Below, piece after piece: positions 1 through 8,400 of a DNA stretch of 64,000 nucleotides (the first letter of the stretch is position 1; each line of letters begins with the position of its first letter). The notes beneath the pieces are model-generated. The model had not been told where the DNA came from, did not search any database, and worked only from the letters and a program-made list of their open reading frames with translations. Where the stretch lies: the NCBI RefSeq assembly GCF_000427785.1, contig NZ_ATYR01000033.1, forward strand, positions 1-64,000. Direction: 5' to 3'. The position numbers and the translations under genes were made by a program. This DNA comes from Massilia alkalitolerans DSM 17462 (GTDB lineage Bacteria; Pseudomonadota; Gammaproteobacteria; Burkholderiales; Burkholderiaceae_D).

Positions 1-72
1 GGGCGCGGCATCCAACTGCTCGGACCCGAAGTGCCCCTCGGGTGAGTAATAAGCTCAGGTTGGATAATACAA

Positions 73-187
73 GGGTGGGCGGCTGCACCAGGCATGTGGC
101 TTCGTGGCAAAGTGGATGCCGCCCACGCGTTCAAACCCGTGCGAAAAGACGGCGCGTCTGAGCGTGGACTGGTTGAACGCGCGGGCG
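73..187. repeat. Degenerate copy of a dispersed nested inverted repeat
   Basis: This lies in the gene-free first 299 bases. It contains GGGTGGGCGG (73-82) and an inner inverted pair GCGTTCAA (127-134) / TTGAACGC (173-180). The same words occur in the better preserved elements at 37712-37809 and 48206-48347, so this looks like a diverged member of one intergenic repeat family. Nothing else is seen in 1-225 apart from it. Confidence 0.55.
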
Positions 188-225
188 GCGCGGGCGCCAG
201 CTGGCCGCGAAGTGAAGCGTACGCC

Positions 226-251
226 AAAAAAACGCCGGGCGAACCCGGCGT
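226..251 (-). terminator. Rho-independent terminator of the leftward aromatic operon
   Basis: Read on the minus strand, arms ACGCCGGG and CCCGGCGT pair perfectly around the tetraloop TTCG and run into a tract of seven T. It lies about 50 bases past the stop of the reductase gene, so it should end the four-gene leftward operon. Confidence 0.85.
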
Positions 252-299
252 AAAGGAGGAATTGCAAGTTTCGTGGCCGCGCATGCGGCCGGGGGAGAT

Positions 300-1277
300 C
301 TACAGGTCGAGCACCAGGCGCTCGCACTTGGCGCGCGAGCAGCACACCATCATCGAGGTGTTGGAGGCGCGCTGGGAGGCGGTCAGGACTTCGTCACGGT
401 GGTCCACTTCGCCTTCCAGCACGGCGACCTCGCAGCAGCCGCAGATGCCGGCCTCGCAGGACGAATCGACCGCGACGCCGTTCTCCTGCAGCACCTGCAG
501 GATGGTGGCGCCGGCCGGCACGCGCAGCTCGACGCCGCTCCTGGCCAGCTGCACCACGAAGCCGTCGCCGCCAGTGGCGACCGGCTGGCTGGCGCCGAAG
601 CGCTCCAGGTGCACGGTTTCCGGCGCACGTTCCGCGGTGGCGGCTTCATAGGCGGTCAGCATCGGCGCCGGGCCGCAGCAGTAGAAGTGGCTGCCGCTGG
701 GGGCGGCTGCGACGACGGCGCCCAGGCCGAGCACCGTGCCCGCTTCCTCGTCCACGTGCAGGCGCACGCGCTCGCCGAAGCGCGCCAGCGCCGGCAGGAA
801 GCCCAGGTCGGCGCGCGAGCGGCTGGCGTACCACAGTTCGAACGAGGCGCCCAGTGCTTCCAGGCGCTCGGCCATGCACAGGATCGGGGTGATGCCAATG
901 CCGCCGGCGATCAGCACCGTGTGCGCGGCATCTTCGACCAGCGGGAAGTGGTTGCGCGGCCCGGACAGTTCCAGCAGGGCGCCGACGCGCAGCTGCTCGT
1001 GCATGTAGCGCGAGCCGCCGCGGCTGTTGGGGTCGCGCTTGACGCCGACCAGGTAGCGCTCGGGAGACTCCTGGGCTTGCAGCAGCGAGTAGGAGCGGGT
1101 GATGCCGTTGCCCAGGTGGACGTCGACGTGGGCGCCCGGCGTCGCTGCCGGCAGCTTGGCGCCGCTTGTCGATACGAACTCGAACACCTGGATGTCGCGC
1201 GTGACGTAGCTGACCGACTGCAGGCGCACCTGCAGCCGGGCGCCTTGGGCGGCGGAAGAAGGAAGGGGCGCGTTCAC
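300..1277 (-). CDS. Phthalate-dioxygenase-type (PDR/VanB) ferredoxin reductase
   Basis: A 325-residue iron-sulfur flavoprotein that would pass electrons from NAD(P)H to a partner oxygenase. The order is FMN-binding barrel first (RSYSLLQ near residue 60), then an NAD-binding domain (IAGGIGITPI near 120), then a C-terminal plant-type [2Fe-2S] ferredoxin domain. The cluster cysteines are at about 274, 279, 282 and 312/313 (C-x4-C-x2-C spacing). This layout and length are typical of single-chain reductases of Rieske oxygenases such as phthalate dioxygenase reductase or vanillate demethylase reductase. It is the last gene of the leftward operon, three bases after the FAH-family gene. No Rieske oxygenase subunit is in the window, so the electron acceptor is unknown. 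Confidence 0.9.
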   Translation of the reverse strand: MNAPLPSSAAQGARLQVRLQSVSYVTRDIQVFEFVSTSGAKLPAATPGAHVDVHLGNGITRSYSLLQAQESPERYLVGVKRDPNSRGGSRYMHEQLRVGALLELSGPRNHFPLVEDAAHTVLIAGGIGITPILCMAERLEALGASFELWYASRSRADLGFLPALARFGERVRLHVDEEAGTVLGLGAVVAAAPSGSHFYCCGPAPMLTAYEAATAERAPETVHLERFGASQPVATGGDGFVVQLARSGVELRVPAGATILQVLQENGVAVDSSCEAGICGCCEVAVLEGEVDHRDEVLTASQRASNTSMMVCCSRAKCERLVLDL

Positions 1278-1280
1278 GGC

Positions 1281-2159
1281 TCAGTCCTGGGCGGCGCGTA
1301 CGTCGACCCGCATCGCACCGATGCCGGCGATCTCGCACTCCATCACGTCGCCCGGCAGGACCTGGCCGACGCCGGCGCAGGTGCCGCTCATGATGATGTC
1401 GCCCGGGTACAGGGTGTAGTAGCTGGACGCCCAGGCGATCTGCTCGGCGATCCCGATGATCATCTCGGCGGTGTTGGCCTGCTGGCGCACTTCGCCGTTG
1501 ACCGCCAGGCGAATGTCGAGCTTCTGGGCGTCGCCCACCGCGTCGGCCGTCACCAGCCAGGGACCGAGCACCGCGTAGCTGTCGACCGACTTGCGCAGCG
1601 AGCGGTCTTCCGGGCCGCGTACCGTCATGTCGAGCGCGATCGCATAGCCGGCCACGTAATCCAGGGCCTCGTCGACGGAGACCTTGGCGGCGGTCTTGCC
1701 GATCACGACCCCGAGCTCCATCTCGTGGTGCGACAGGCGCTGCGGGAAGCGCAGGGCCACGCCCTCGCTGGGGCCGACCAGGCTGCTGGCCGCCTTCAGG
1801 AACAGGCCCTGTTCGCGAACCTCGCCCTTGTAGCGGTCGGTGAAGGTGGCCTGGTCGGCGTTCGCCTCGGCCACGTGGTCGGCATAATTGACCGGCACGC
1901 CGATGATCTTGCCCGGGTTGGCCACCGGGCTCAGGAAACGCGCGCGCTCGGCCGGGATCGAGGCGGCGCCAGGGAGCAGCTGGTTGATGGCGACGCGCAC
2001 CAGGTCGAGGTTGGCCAGCAGCAGGTCGCCAGGCAGGGCCGGGTAGCGCGCCGGCGGCAGGGCCTGCAGGGCCGCGCTGACGTCGTAGACACGGCCGTCG
2101 ACGACGGCGCCCAGCTGCGCTTGTGCGCGTTGTTCTTGTGTGTACCAGCAGATTTTCAT
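1281..2159 (-). CDS. Fumarylacetoacetate hydrolase (FAH) family protein
   Basis: A 292-residue FAH-fold protein. These enzymes cleave or hydrate beta-diketo acids; in gentisate-type pathways they act as fumarylpyruvate or maleylpyruvate hydrolases. The metal-binding region HHEMELGVVIGK (two Glu) and the downstream DMTVRGPEDR with its Asp are present, as is the C-terminal SGTCAGVG segment. It sits between a gentisate-dioxygenase-like bicupin (25-base gap) and the reductase (3-base gap). That supports hydrolysis of the ring-cleavage product made by the bicupin. Exact substrate is inferred from context only. Confidence 0.88.
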   Translation of the reverse strand: MKICWYTQEQRAQAQLGAVVDGRVYDVSAALQALPPARYPALPGDLLLANLDLVRVAINQLLPGAASIPAERARFLSPVANPGKIIGVPVNYADHVAEANADQATFTDRYKGEVREQGLFLKAASSLVGPSEGVALRFPQRLSHHEMELGVVIGKTAAKVSVDEALDYVAGYAIALDMTVRGPEDRSLRKSVDSYAVLGPWLVTADAVGDAQKLDIRLAVNGEVRQQANTAEMIIGIAEQIAWASSYYTLYPGDIIMSGTCAGVGQVLPGDVMECEIAGIGAMRVDVRAAQD

Positions 2160-2184
2160 GGTGATCTCTTTTCAGTGAAACGTG

Positions 2185-3192
2185 TCAGGCGGCTGCCTGG
2201 ATTTCTTCCTTCAGCAGGCCGAGGCGGCGCAGCACGTCGGCGTCGGAGACGACGAACAGTCGCGCTCCACCCTCGCTGTGGTGCGACGCCCAGTTGTGCT
2301 GGGGCAGGGTGAAGGTGTCGCGCGGGCCCCAGGCGATGCGCTGTTCGCCGATCCGGGTCTCGCCATGGCCTTCGACCACGGTGCACACCAGGTTGGCGTT
2401 GCTGCGTGCCGGCAGGGTCGGCACGCCGGCGTCGAGCTGCAGCATGGCGGTATCGAGCATCGGCATGGCCCCCTGGCCGTCCAGCGGGTTCACGTAGCGC
2501 ACCCGGCGCGCGCCGTTGGGCGAGCGCGGCGCATGCTGCAGGGCGCGCACCGCGTCGGCATACGGATAGCGGAACAGCGGCGAGTGGTCGCGCCGTCCCT
2601 GGATTTGCTCCGGGACGATGCCGGGCGCGGCGAAGGCGGCGTCAAACATGGTGATCGGCGCCTCGCCGATCGGGCCGGGCTGGAACACCACGGTGCCCAG
2701 GTGCTGGTGCAGCGGCACGTCGAGCACGTCGAGCCAGACCACCGGCGCGTCGCCGTCGTGGCGGTGCTCGTGCCAGCACATGCCGGGCGTGAGCACCAGG
2801 TCGCCGAAGGCCATCGGGCACTCCTTGCCGTCGACCAGGGTGACGGCCCCGGCGCCTTCGAGCAGGAAGCGCAGCGCGTTCATGGTGTGGCGGTGCGGAC
2901 GGGCGGTTTCCCCCGGCAGCAGGCACTGCAGCGCGGCCAGCACGCTGCCACAGGTGAATTCGTCGGCCAGCGAGGCGGCGTGCGGGCTGAGCATCTGCAG
3001 CACGCGCCGCTGCACCGCCGCCGGCGAGGTCTCCTGGAAGGCCAGGTCGACCAGAGGACGGGTTTCAATCCAGCGCCAGATGTGGGCGTTGGCCGGCGGC
3101 GGCGGCGGCTTGTGCGCGTTCGGGCTGTCCCACAGCGGCGCCAGGTGGGCCGCATGCCAGATCGGGTAGGGGTCGCGGACGGACTCGGTCAT
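2185..3192 (-). CDS. Bicupin ring-cleavage dioxygenase, gentisate 1,2-dioxygenase-like
   Basis: A 335-residue two-cupin protein. The N-terminal cupin carries the iron-ligand pattern of gentisate and 1-hydroxy-2-naphthoate dioxygenases: PHRH (two His) near residue 98 and WHEHRH (third His) near 138. The C-terminal cupin (about 230-315) lacks an obvious His triad, as is usual. Such enzymes split the ring between the carboxyl-bearing carbon and the adjacent hydroxylated carbon with Fe(II). The FAH gene directly downstream fits as the next step. The preceding gene resembles a dihydroxyphthalate decarboxylase, so the substrate may be a substituted gentisate or salicylate rather than gentisate itself. 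Confidence 0.85.
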   Translation of the reverse strand: MTESVRDPYPIWHAAHLAPLWDSPNAHKPPPPPANAHIWRWIETRPLVDLAFQETSPAAVQRRVLQMLSPHAASLADEFTCGSVLAALQCLLPGETARPHRHTMNALRFLLEGAGAVTLVDGKECPMAFGDLVLTPGMCWHEHRHDGDAPVVWLDVLDVPLHQHLGTVVFQPGPIGEAPITMFDAAFAAPGIVPEQIQGRRDHSPLFRYPYADAVRALQHAPRSPNGARRVRYVNPLDGQGAMPMLDTAMLQLDAGVPTLPARSNANLVCTVVEGHGETRIGEQRIAWGPRDTFTLPQHNWASHHSEGGARLFVVSDADVLRRLGLLKEEIQAAA

Positions 3193-3202
3193 GCTTTGCT
3201 CC

Positions 3203-4189
3203 TTACAGCTTGAAGGATTCGAAGGTACCCGGATGGAACAGGTCCTCCGGCGTCACGCGGCGCGAGGACAGGCCCTGGCGATGGTGGTGGTCGAAGAACT
3301 TGTCCAGCACGTGGCGGTTCTCGTCGATGCCATAGGACCAGAAGTCCTCGCCCATCAGCTCGCGCGCCTCCTTCAGGCGCTCCTCGGCGAAGGGCAGGGT
3401 GATCTTGGTGGCCGAGGTTTCGCCCAGGTGTTCCAGCGCCAGGTGCTTGGACTGGTTGAAGGCCTTGAACACGGCGCCCGGCAGCCACGGATGCTGCTCG
3501 GCCAGCGAGCGGCGCACGCCCAGGATGTGCATGATCGGGAAGATGCGGGTACGGCGGTAGTAATCCTTGGCCGCGACCACCGGGTCCGGGAACAGCCAGC
3601 CGATGTTCGGCGTGCCGGGCTCCACGTCGGGCGCGCGCGGCGCCACGTAGGCATCGATCTCGCCCTTGGCCAGCAGGCTGGAGATGGTCTCGCCCTCGGG
3701 TGCGTCTTCGAGGCGCACGTCCGGCGGCAGCGCCAGCTTGATCTTCTCCGGGCGGCCGGCATGCGAGATGCCGCCGCGCACCCAGGTCACGTCGGACGGC
3801 AGGATGCCGTAGTCGTCCTCCAGGATCGAGCGCACCCAGACGTTGGCGGTGAGCTGGTACTCGGGCAGGCCGATGCGGCAGCCGCGCAGGTCCTCGGGGC
3901 GCTTGATGCGGTCGGTGCGCACGTAGATCGCGGTGTGGCGGAAGGCGCGCGACAGGAACACCGGCACGCCGACGTAGGGCAGGGTGCCGGCGGCGGCCTT
4001 GACGGTGGAACTGGAGAGCGACAGCTCGCAGATGTCGAATTCCTCGGCGCGGAAGGCGCGGAAGAAGATCTCTTCCGGCGACAGCGTCATGAAGACGGGA
4101 TCGACGCCGTCGATCTGGACGGCGCCATCGATCAGGGGGCGGCAACGGTCGTAATTGCCGATGGCCACGGAGAGCTGCAGTTTGTTCAT
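3203..4189 (-). CDS. 4,5-dihydroxyphthalate decarboxylase-like protein
   Basis: A 328-residue protein of the Pht5 family, which shares a fold with periplasmic substrate-binding proteins but acts in the cytoplasm. No signal peptide is seen at the start (MNKLQLSVAIGNYDR). Recognisable stretches are the N-terminal YDRCRPLIDG, the central LRGCRIGLPEYQLTANVW and the C-terminal SYGIDENRHVLDKFF with its family-typical His region. Characterised members decarboxylate 4,5-dihydroxyphthalate to protocatechuate. It is the first gene of the leftward operon and is transcribed divergently from tetR across 262 bases. Here it may act on a different dihydroxy-aromatic diacid. Confidence 0.8.
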   Translation of the reverse strand: MNKLQLSVAIGNYDRCRPLIDGAVQIDGVDPVFMTLSPEEIFFRAFRAEEFDICELSLSSSTVKAAAGTLPYVGVPVFLSRAFRHTAIYVRTDRIKRPEDLRGCRIGLPEYQLTANVWVRSILEDDYGILPSDVTWVRGGISHAGRPEKIKLALPPDVRLEDAPEGETISSLLAKGEIDAYVAPRAPDVEPGTPNIGWLFPDPVVAAKDYYRRTRIFPIMHILGVRRSLAEQHPWLPGAVFKAFNQSKHLALEHLGETSATKITLPFAEERLKEARELMGEDFWSYGIDENRHVLDKFFDHHHRQGLSSRRVTPEDLFHPGTFESFKL

Positions 4190-4388
4190 GTGTTTCCTTG
4201 ACGGGTGGGACGTGGGACGCGCAGGCGCCGCCGGATGACGCTATTTTTTGTGATCGAGGGGAAGCGAACAACGCGGGAACGGTCATTTCAGCTATGCGTT
4301 CCCCGCATGGCTCGGTGCGAGCATGCGCAAAGCCGCATAGCTTGTGGCTTCAAGTAGGCGCGCCCGGCGACCGAAGCGTCCTTTGCAG

Positions 4389-4417
4389 TGGTAATGTTGC
4401 AATCTCCCGTGTTACCA
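4389..4417. promoter_or_regulatory. Candidate TetR operator in the divergent promoter region
   Basis: TGGTAA (4389-4394) and TTACCA (4412-4417) form an inverted pair with a 17-base spacer, 35 bases before the tetR start and inside the region shared with the leftward operon. The position suits an operator for the adjacent TetR protein. It is inferred from symmetry only. Confidence 0.4.
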
Positions 4418-4451
4418 TTTTTTCTTTCCTGTCAGCCGAACCCCACTGCCC

Positions 4452-5156
4452 ATGTCCATGATCGACCGCCCCCGCCGTTCCGGAGAACACCGCACCAGCG
4501 CCGCATCGCGCGAACGCATCCTCGATGCTGCATTCGAGGTGATCCGGGACGAGGGCTACAGCGGCGCGACCATGGCCAAGGTGGCCAAGAAGGCCGAGCT
4601 GCCGGTGGGAAGCGTGTACTGGCACTTCGAGAACAAGGACCTGCTGCTGGCGGCGCTGATCGACACCAGCTATGCGCGCTGGCACAGCCAGGTGGCCAGC
4701 ACCCTGCAGCCGCAGGCGGGGGAAAGCTTCGGTGAGCACATCGAGCGCCTGTTCGGCGCCGTCGACGCCGAGCGCCAGTACGATGCCGCCGACTTCTGGC
4801 GCCTTGGCGTGATCCTGAGCGTCGAAAAGTCGGTGCGCGAGCAGGTGGCGCGCGAGCGCTTCCTGCACATCCGCCAATTGCAGCGCGTCGAATTCGCGTC
4901 GTGGTGGCGCAAGACCCTGCCGGAAGCGCTGCTGGCCCACGACCCGGGCCTGCCGGAACGCCTGAGCGGCTTCACCCTGGCGCTGCAGGACGGGAACGCG
5001 ATCGCCGGCGCCTCGGGCGAGACGATCAAGGCCTTCCGGCCGATGCTGGCGTCCAGCCTGGCGCACCTGGTCGAACAGGCCCAGGCGCAGTTAGCGTCCC
5101 AGTCCAGCATGGCGCGCAAGCGGCGCAAACCGGAACCGGCCGAAGCCAAGGCCTGA
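4452..5156 (+). CDS. TetR/AcrR family transcriptional regulator
   Basis: A 234-residue regulator with a classic N-terminal TetR helix-turn-helix at about residues 17-62 (GYSGATMAKVAKKAEL followed by VGSVYWHFENKDLL). A helical ligand-binding domain and a basic C-terminal tail rich in Arg and Lys follow. It lies between the two arms of the aromatic cluster and is divergent from the decarboxylase-led operon, so it is the likely ligand-responsive repressor of both arms. A strong terminator follows it, so the rightward catabolic operon has its own promoter. Confidence 0.92.
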   Translation: MSMIDRPRRSGEHRTSAASRERILDAAFEVIRDEGYSGATMAKVAKKAELPVGSVYWHFENKDLLLAALIDTSYARWHSQVASTLQPQAGESFGEHIERLFGAVDAERQYDAADFWRLGVILSVEKSVREQVARERFLHIRQLQRVEFASWWRKTLPEALLAHDPGLPERLSGFTLALQDGNAIAGASGETIKAFRPMLASSLAHLVEQAQAQLASQSSMARKRRKPEPAEAKA

Positions 5157-5192
5157 ATGCGGCGCCTGTGGGCGCAAGCCAGACTCCTTCCG

Positions 5193-5218
5193 GGCCGGCG
5201 ATCGCCGGCCTTTTCTTT
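5193..5218 (+). terminator. Rho-independent terminator after tetR
   Basis: The 18-base perfect palindrome GGCCGGCGATCGCCGGCC (5193-5210) is followed by TTTTCTTTT. It separates tetR from the downstream catabolic operon. Confidence 0.85.
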
Positions 5219-5233
5219 TGCGAAAATAAAATG

Positions 5234-5263
5234 TTGATTCTAGAACGGAGATTCAGCTAATAT
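5234..5263 (+). promoter_or_regulatory. Candidate sigma-70 promoter of the rightward aromatic operon
   Basis: TTGATT (5234-5239) and TAATAT (5258-5263) are spaced by 18 bases, in an AT-rich patch that stands out from the GC-rich surroundings. It lies just after the tetR terminator and about 75 bases before the hydrolase start. Confidence 0.55.
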
Positions 5264-5339
5264 GTCTCGACCACTGCGCAGCCGGCACTTTGTCCGGCGC
5301 GCGGAAGGCAACCGAACCTGAAGCTCAATGGAGGAAGAC

Positions 5340-6194
5340 GTGGCGATCGTGACCGAAGAAAACACTAGCAAGCGCATCAAGACCAAAAACTGGGACATCC
5401 ACTATCACGAGGCAGGGCAGGGACATCCGCTGGTGCTGGTGCACGGCGGCGGCCCCGGCGCTTCGGCCTGGAGCAACTACAACCCGAACATCGCCACCCT
5501 GGCGCGCAAGTACCGCGTGCTGGCGGTCGACCTGCCCGGCTGGGGCAAGTCGCAGGCCGTTACCTACGACAAGCGCGACAACAGCGGCGCCCTGGCCGAG
5601 TTCCTCGAAGCGCTGGGCATCACCCAGGCCGCCTTCGTGGGCAACTCGATGGGCGGCTCGTCCTGCATCCGCCTGGCCTACGAGCGCCCGGAACTGGTGT
5701 CGCACCTGATTACCATGGGTTCCTCTGCCGGCGTGCCGGGCATCTTCGATCCGGCCGGCCTGAGCGAAGGCGTGAAGGCCCTGGAAGCGGCCTATTTCAA
5801 CCCGTCGATCGAGACCATGCGCAAGTTCGTCGAAGGCATGGCCTTCGATACCCGCCACGTGACCGACGAACTGCTGGCCGAACGCGTCAAGGCGGCCCTG
5901 GCGCGCCCCGACCACATCGAAGGCTGGAAGAGCGGCCACGGCAAGCCGATGGTCAAACTGGACACGCAGCGCGTGCCCACCATTTCGGCCCCGACCCTGT
6001 TGATGCACGGCCGCGACGACCGCACCGTGCATTTCAGTTCGGCCCTGGTGCTGGCGCGCATGATCTCGAATTCGCGCGTCTACCTGGTCAACCGCTGCGG
6101 CCACTGGGTCCAGCTCGAGCACACCGACGAGTTCAACCGCGTGATCGAGTCCTTCATCGAAGGCAACCCGGTCGCGGTGCGCCAGGCCGCCTGA
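5340..6194 (+). CDS. Alpha/beta hydrolase, meta-cleavage product (C-C bond) hydrolase
   Basis: A 284-residue alpha/beta-fold hydrolase like BphD, HsaD and TesD, which split the vinylogous diketo acids made by extradiol dioxygenases. The oxyanion-hole motif HGGGPGASAW is near residue 30 and the nucleophile elbow GNSMGG near residue 100. The acid is in HGRDDRTV and the catalytic His is in CGHWVQLEH. The GTG at 5340 has a good ribosome site (GGAGGA) and is chosen; an in-frame ATG at 5328 overlaps that site and is the alternative. It begins the rightward operon and is followed by the extradiol dioxygenase expected to supply its substrate. Confidence 0.9.
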   Translation: MAIVTEENTSKRIKTKNWDIHYHEAGQGHPLVLVHGGGPGASAWSNYNPNIATLARKYRVLAVDLPGWGKSQAVTYDKRDNSGALAEFLEALGITQAAFVGNSMGGSSCIRLAYERPELVSHLITMGSSAGVPGIFDPAGLSEGVKALEAAYFNPSIETMRKFVEGMAFDTRHVTDELLAERVKAALARPDHIEGWKSGHGKPMVKLDTQRVPTISAPTLLMHGRDDRTVHFSSALVLARMISNSRVYLVNRCGHWVQLEHTDEFNRVIESFIEGNPVAVRQAA

Positions 6195-6278
6195 GCATGC
6201 CGGCAGGGCCGGGCGCTGCTGCGTCCGGCCTGAATGAGTATTCCAGAACCTGAAATCAACAAAACGAGGAGACAGCGA

Positions 6279-7172
6279 ATGATCAAATCGCTTGCCTATC
6301 TGGGCGTGCGTTCGCCCGACTACCGGGAATGGGAGCGCTTCGGCCCCGAAGTGCTGGGCCTGCAGGTGGCCGGACACGGCGCGGACGGCGCGGTGCGCCT
6401 GCGCCTGGACGAAGTCGCCCATCGCATCGTCATCCACCCGGGCGAGCGCAATGCGGTCGCCTACATCGGCTGGAGCGTGCAGGACGAGGCCGCGGCCAGG
6501 GAGGTGACCGCGCGCGTGAACGCCCACGGCATCGAGGCATCCCGCGCCACGCCGGAAGAATGCGCGGAGCGCAAGGTCGAGGGCTTCTACTGGTTCAAGG
6601 ATCCGTCCGGCTTTCGCCATGAACTGAGCTGGGGCCTGCACCATACCGTGGCCGCCTTCCGTCCGGGCCGCGCGATCTCGGGCTTTCGCACCGCCGACCA
6701 GGGCCTGGGCCACGTGGTGCTGGCAGTGAGGGACCTGGACGAGGGCGACCGCTTCTACCGCGACGTGATGGGCTTCCACCCGTCGGACACGGTGCGCGAC
6801 GGTCCGCTGGTGGCGCACTTCTATCACCTGAACGGGCGCCACCACTCGCTGGCGATCGCCGCGCTGCCGACCCGCGAGGTGGCTTTCCTGCACCTGATGA
6901 TCGAGGTGAATTCGATCGACGACGTCGGCACCGCGCACGACATCTGCCTGCAGCGCGAGATCCCGATCACGACCACCCTGGGCAAGCACAGCAACGACCA
7001 GATGTTCTCGTTCTACATGTACACGCCGTCGTGCTTCCGCCTCGAGTATGGCTGGGGCGGACTGGACGTGGACCCGGACCTGTGGACGCCGCGCACCTAC
7101 GACAAGCCGAGCAGCTGGGGCCACCGCCGCCAGCACGCGGAACTGACCGCCCTGAAGCTGGACGAGGCATGA
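6279..7172 (+). CDS. Type I extradiol catechol dioxygenase (VOC superfamily)
   Basis: A 297-residue two-domain vicinal-oxygen-chelate protein of the BphC/HsaC class, which cleaves catechols next to the diol with Fe(II). The C-terminal catalytic domain shows the 2-His-1-Glu ligand set: His in GHVVLAVRDLDE, His in HHSLAIA and Glu in FRLEYGWGG, with the nearby family Tyr in MYTPSCFRLEYG. The start is the ATG at 6279, preceded by CGAGGAGACAG; an upstream in-frame ATG at 6234 has no good ribosome site. It sits between the C-C hydrolase and an HsaA-like hydroxylase, giving a hydroxylate-cleave-hydrolyse set. Confidence 0.92.
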   Translation: MIKSLAYLGVRSPDYREWERFGPEVLGLQVAGHGADGAVRLRLDEVAHRIVIHPGERNAVAYIGWSVQDEAAAREVTARVNAHGIEASRATPEECAERKVEGFYWFKDPSGFRHELSWGLHHTVAAFRPGRAISGFRTADQGLGHVVLAVRDLDEGDRFYRDVMGFHPSDTVRDGPLVAHFYHLNGRHHSLAIAALPTREVAFLHLMIEVNSIDDVGTAHDICLQREIPITTTLGKHSNDQMFSFYMYTPSCFRLEYGWGGLDVDPDLWTPRTYDKPSSWGHRRQHAELTALKLDEA

Positions 7173-7227
7173 GCGCCCGACCCGCCCATCACACCTATCG
7201 CAAGACCTAGAATTCAAGGAGCGCAAC

Positions 7228-8400
7228 ATGCATCCGGTACGAGAAACCATCATTGGCAACATCGACAGCTTCGTCGAGCAGGAAGTCCCCAGCATCGAAC
7301 TGGGCCGCGTGACGGACGAAGGCGCGCGCCTGATCCGCGATAGCGGCCTGGTGCGCATGCTGCAACCCAAGCAGTACGGCGGCTTCGAGGCCGACCCGCG
7401 CGAGTTCTACCAGACCGTGATCGACCTGGCCTCGCGGGCCTCGTCGCTGGGCTGGGTCGGCTCGGTGGTCGGCGTGCACCCGTTCCAGTTCGGCCAGGGC
7501 GACCCGCGCATGCAGGAAGAAGTCTGGGGCGAAGACCACGACACCTGGACCGCGTCGCCGTACGCGCCGATCGGCCGCGCGCGCCGCGTCGAGGGCGGCT
7601 ACATCCTGAACGGCCAGTGGCCGTTCTCGTCCGGCACCGACCACTGCACCTGGGCCGTGCTGGGCGTGCTGGCCGAGCAGGACGGCGGCCCGGCGGGCGA
7701 ATACACCCGCCTGATGCACTTCGTGCTGCCGCGCGCCGACTACGAGATCCTGCAGGATTCCTGGAACGTGATGGGCCTGCAGGGCACCGGCAGCAAGGAC
7801 GTGCTGGTCAAGGACGTGTTCGTGCCGGACTACCGCACCTATGACGTGCAGGCCCTGAACGACTGCGAATACGCGGCGCGCCATCGTCCGGACAGCGTGC
7901 TGTACCGGATTCCGTTCGACCTGTTCTTCCCGGGCGCGATCTCGGCGGCGACGCTGGGCATCGCGGCCGGCGTGGTCAAGCACTTCGCCGACTACACCGG
8001 TAGCCGGGTCAGCCGCATGGGCGTGAAGCAGACCCAGAACCCGTACCACATGGCCTCGCTGGGCGCGGCCCTGGCCGACATCGACGCCTCGTGCCAGCAC
8101 GTGGTCAACGAGATCGGCGAGATCTACAAGCTGGTGCAGGCCGGCGGCAAGGTGACCCGCGAGATGAAGTACAAGGCGCGCGTGAACCAGGTGCGCGCCG
8201 TGCGCCGCGCGGCCGAGGCGGCCGCCGAGGTGTTCAAGCACGCCGGCGGCAACGCCAGCCGCGTCACCAACCCGATCCAGCGCACCTGGCGCGACCTGTC
8301 GGTGGCCATGGGCCATGCCTGCAACGTCGACGATCCGGTGTACGCGGCCTATGCCGGCTCGCTGTACGGCATTCCGGTGCCGCGCGGCGTCGTCATCTGA
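7228..8400 (+). CDS. Acyl-CoA dehydrogenase-fold flavin monooxygenase (HsaA-like hydroxylase)
   Basis: A 390-residue protein with the acyl-CoA dehydrogenase fold that resembles the oxygenase of two-component flavin phenol hydroxylases such as HsaA. Features are the N-terminal helical domain, the middle beta domain (GGYILNGQWPFSSGTDHCTW near 110-130, typical of these hydroxylases) and the C-terminal helical bundle ending in HACNVDDPVYAAYAGSLYG. It would hydroxylate a phenol ortho to its OH to give the catechol for the extradiol enzyme. Known relatives need a separate flavin reductase; none is visible in this operon. The ribosome site AAGGAGCG precedes the ATG, and the stop overlaps the nadC start. 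Confidence 0.85.
   Translation: MHPVRETIIGNIDSFVEQEVPSIELGRVTDEGARLIRDSGLVRMLQPKQYGGFEADPREFYQTVIDLASRASSLGWVGSVVGVHPFQFGQGDPRMQEEVWGEDHDTWTASPYAPIGRARRVEGGYILNGQWPFSSGTDHCTWAVLGVLAEQDGGPAGEYTRLMHFVLPRADYEILQDSWNVMGLQGTGSKDVLVKDVFVPDYRTYDVQALNDCEYAARHRPDSVLYRIPFDLFFPGAISAATLGIAAGVVKHFADYTGSRVSRMGVKQTQNPYHMASLGAALADIDASCQHVVNEIGEIYKLVQAGGKVTREMKYKARVNQVRAVRRAAEAAAEVFKHAGGNASRVTNPIQRTWRDLSVAMGHACNVDDPVYAAYAGSLYGIPVPRGVVI

Noticed and set aside
4198-4461. 87-residue frame in the tetR-decarboxylase divergent region
   Set aside because: No ribosome site or family resemblance, and it spans the regulatory region with the candidate operator.
5325-7370. 681-residue antisense frame over the hydrolase and extradiol dioxygenase
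   Set aside because: Shadow frame; the sense strand has intact catalytic motifs and ribosome sites.
8091-8399. Upstream extension of the nadC frame
   Set aside because: It overlaps the end of the hydroxylase gene; NadC homology begins at the ATG at 8400.
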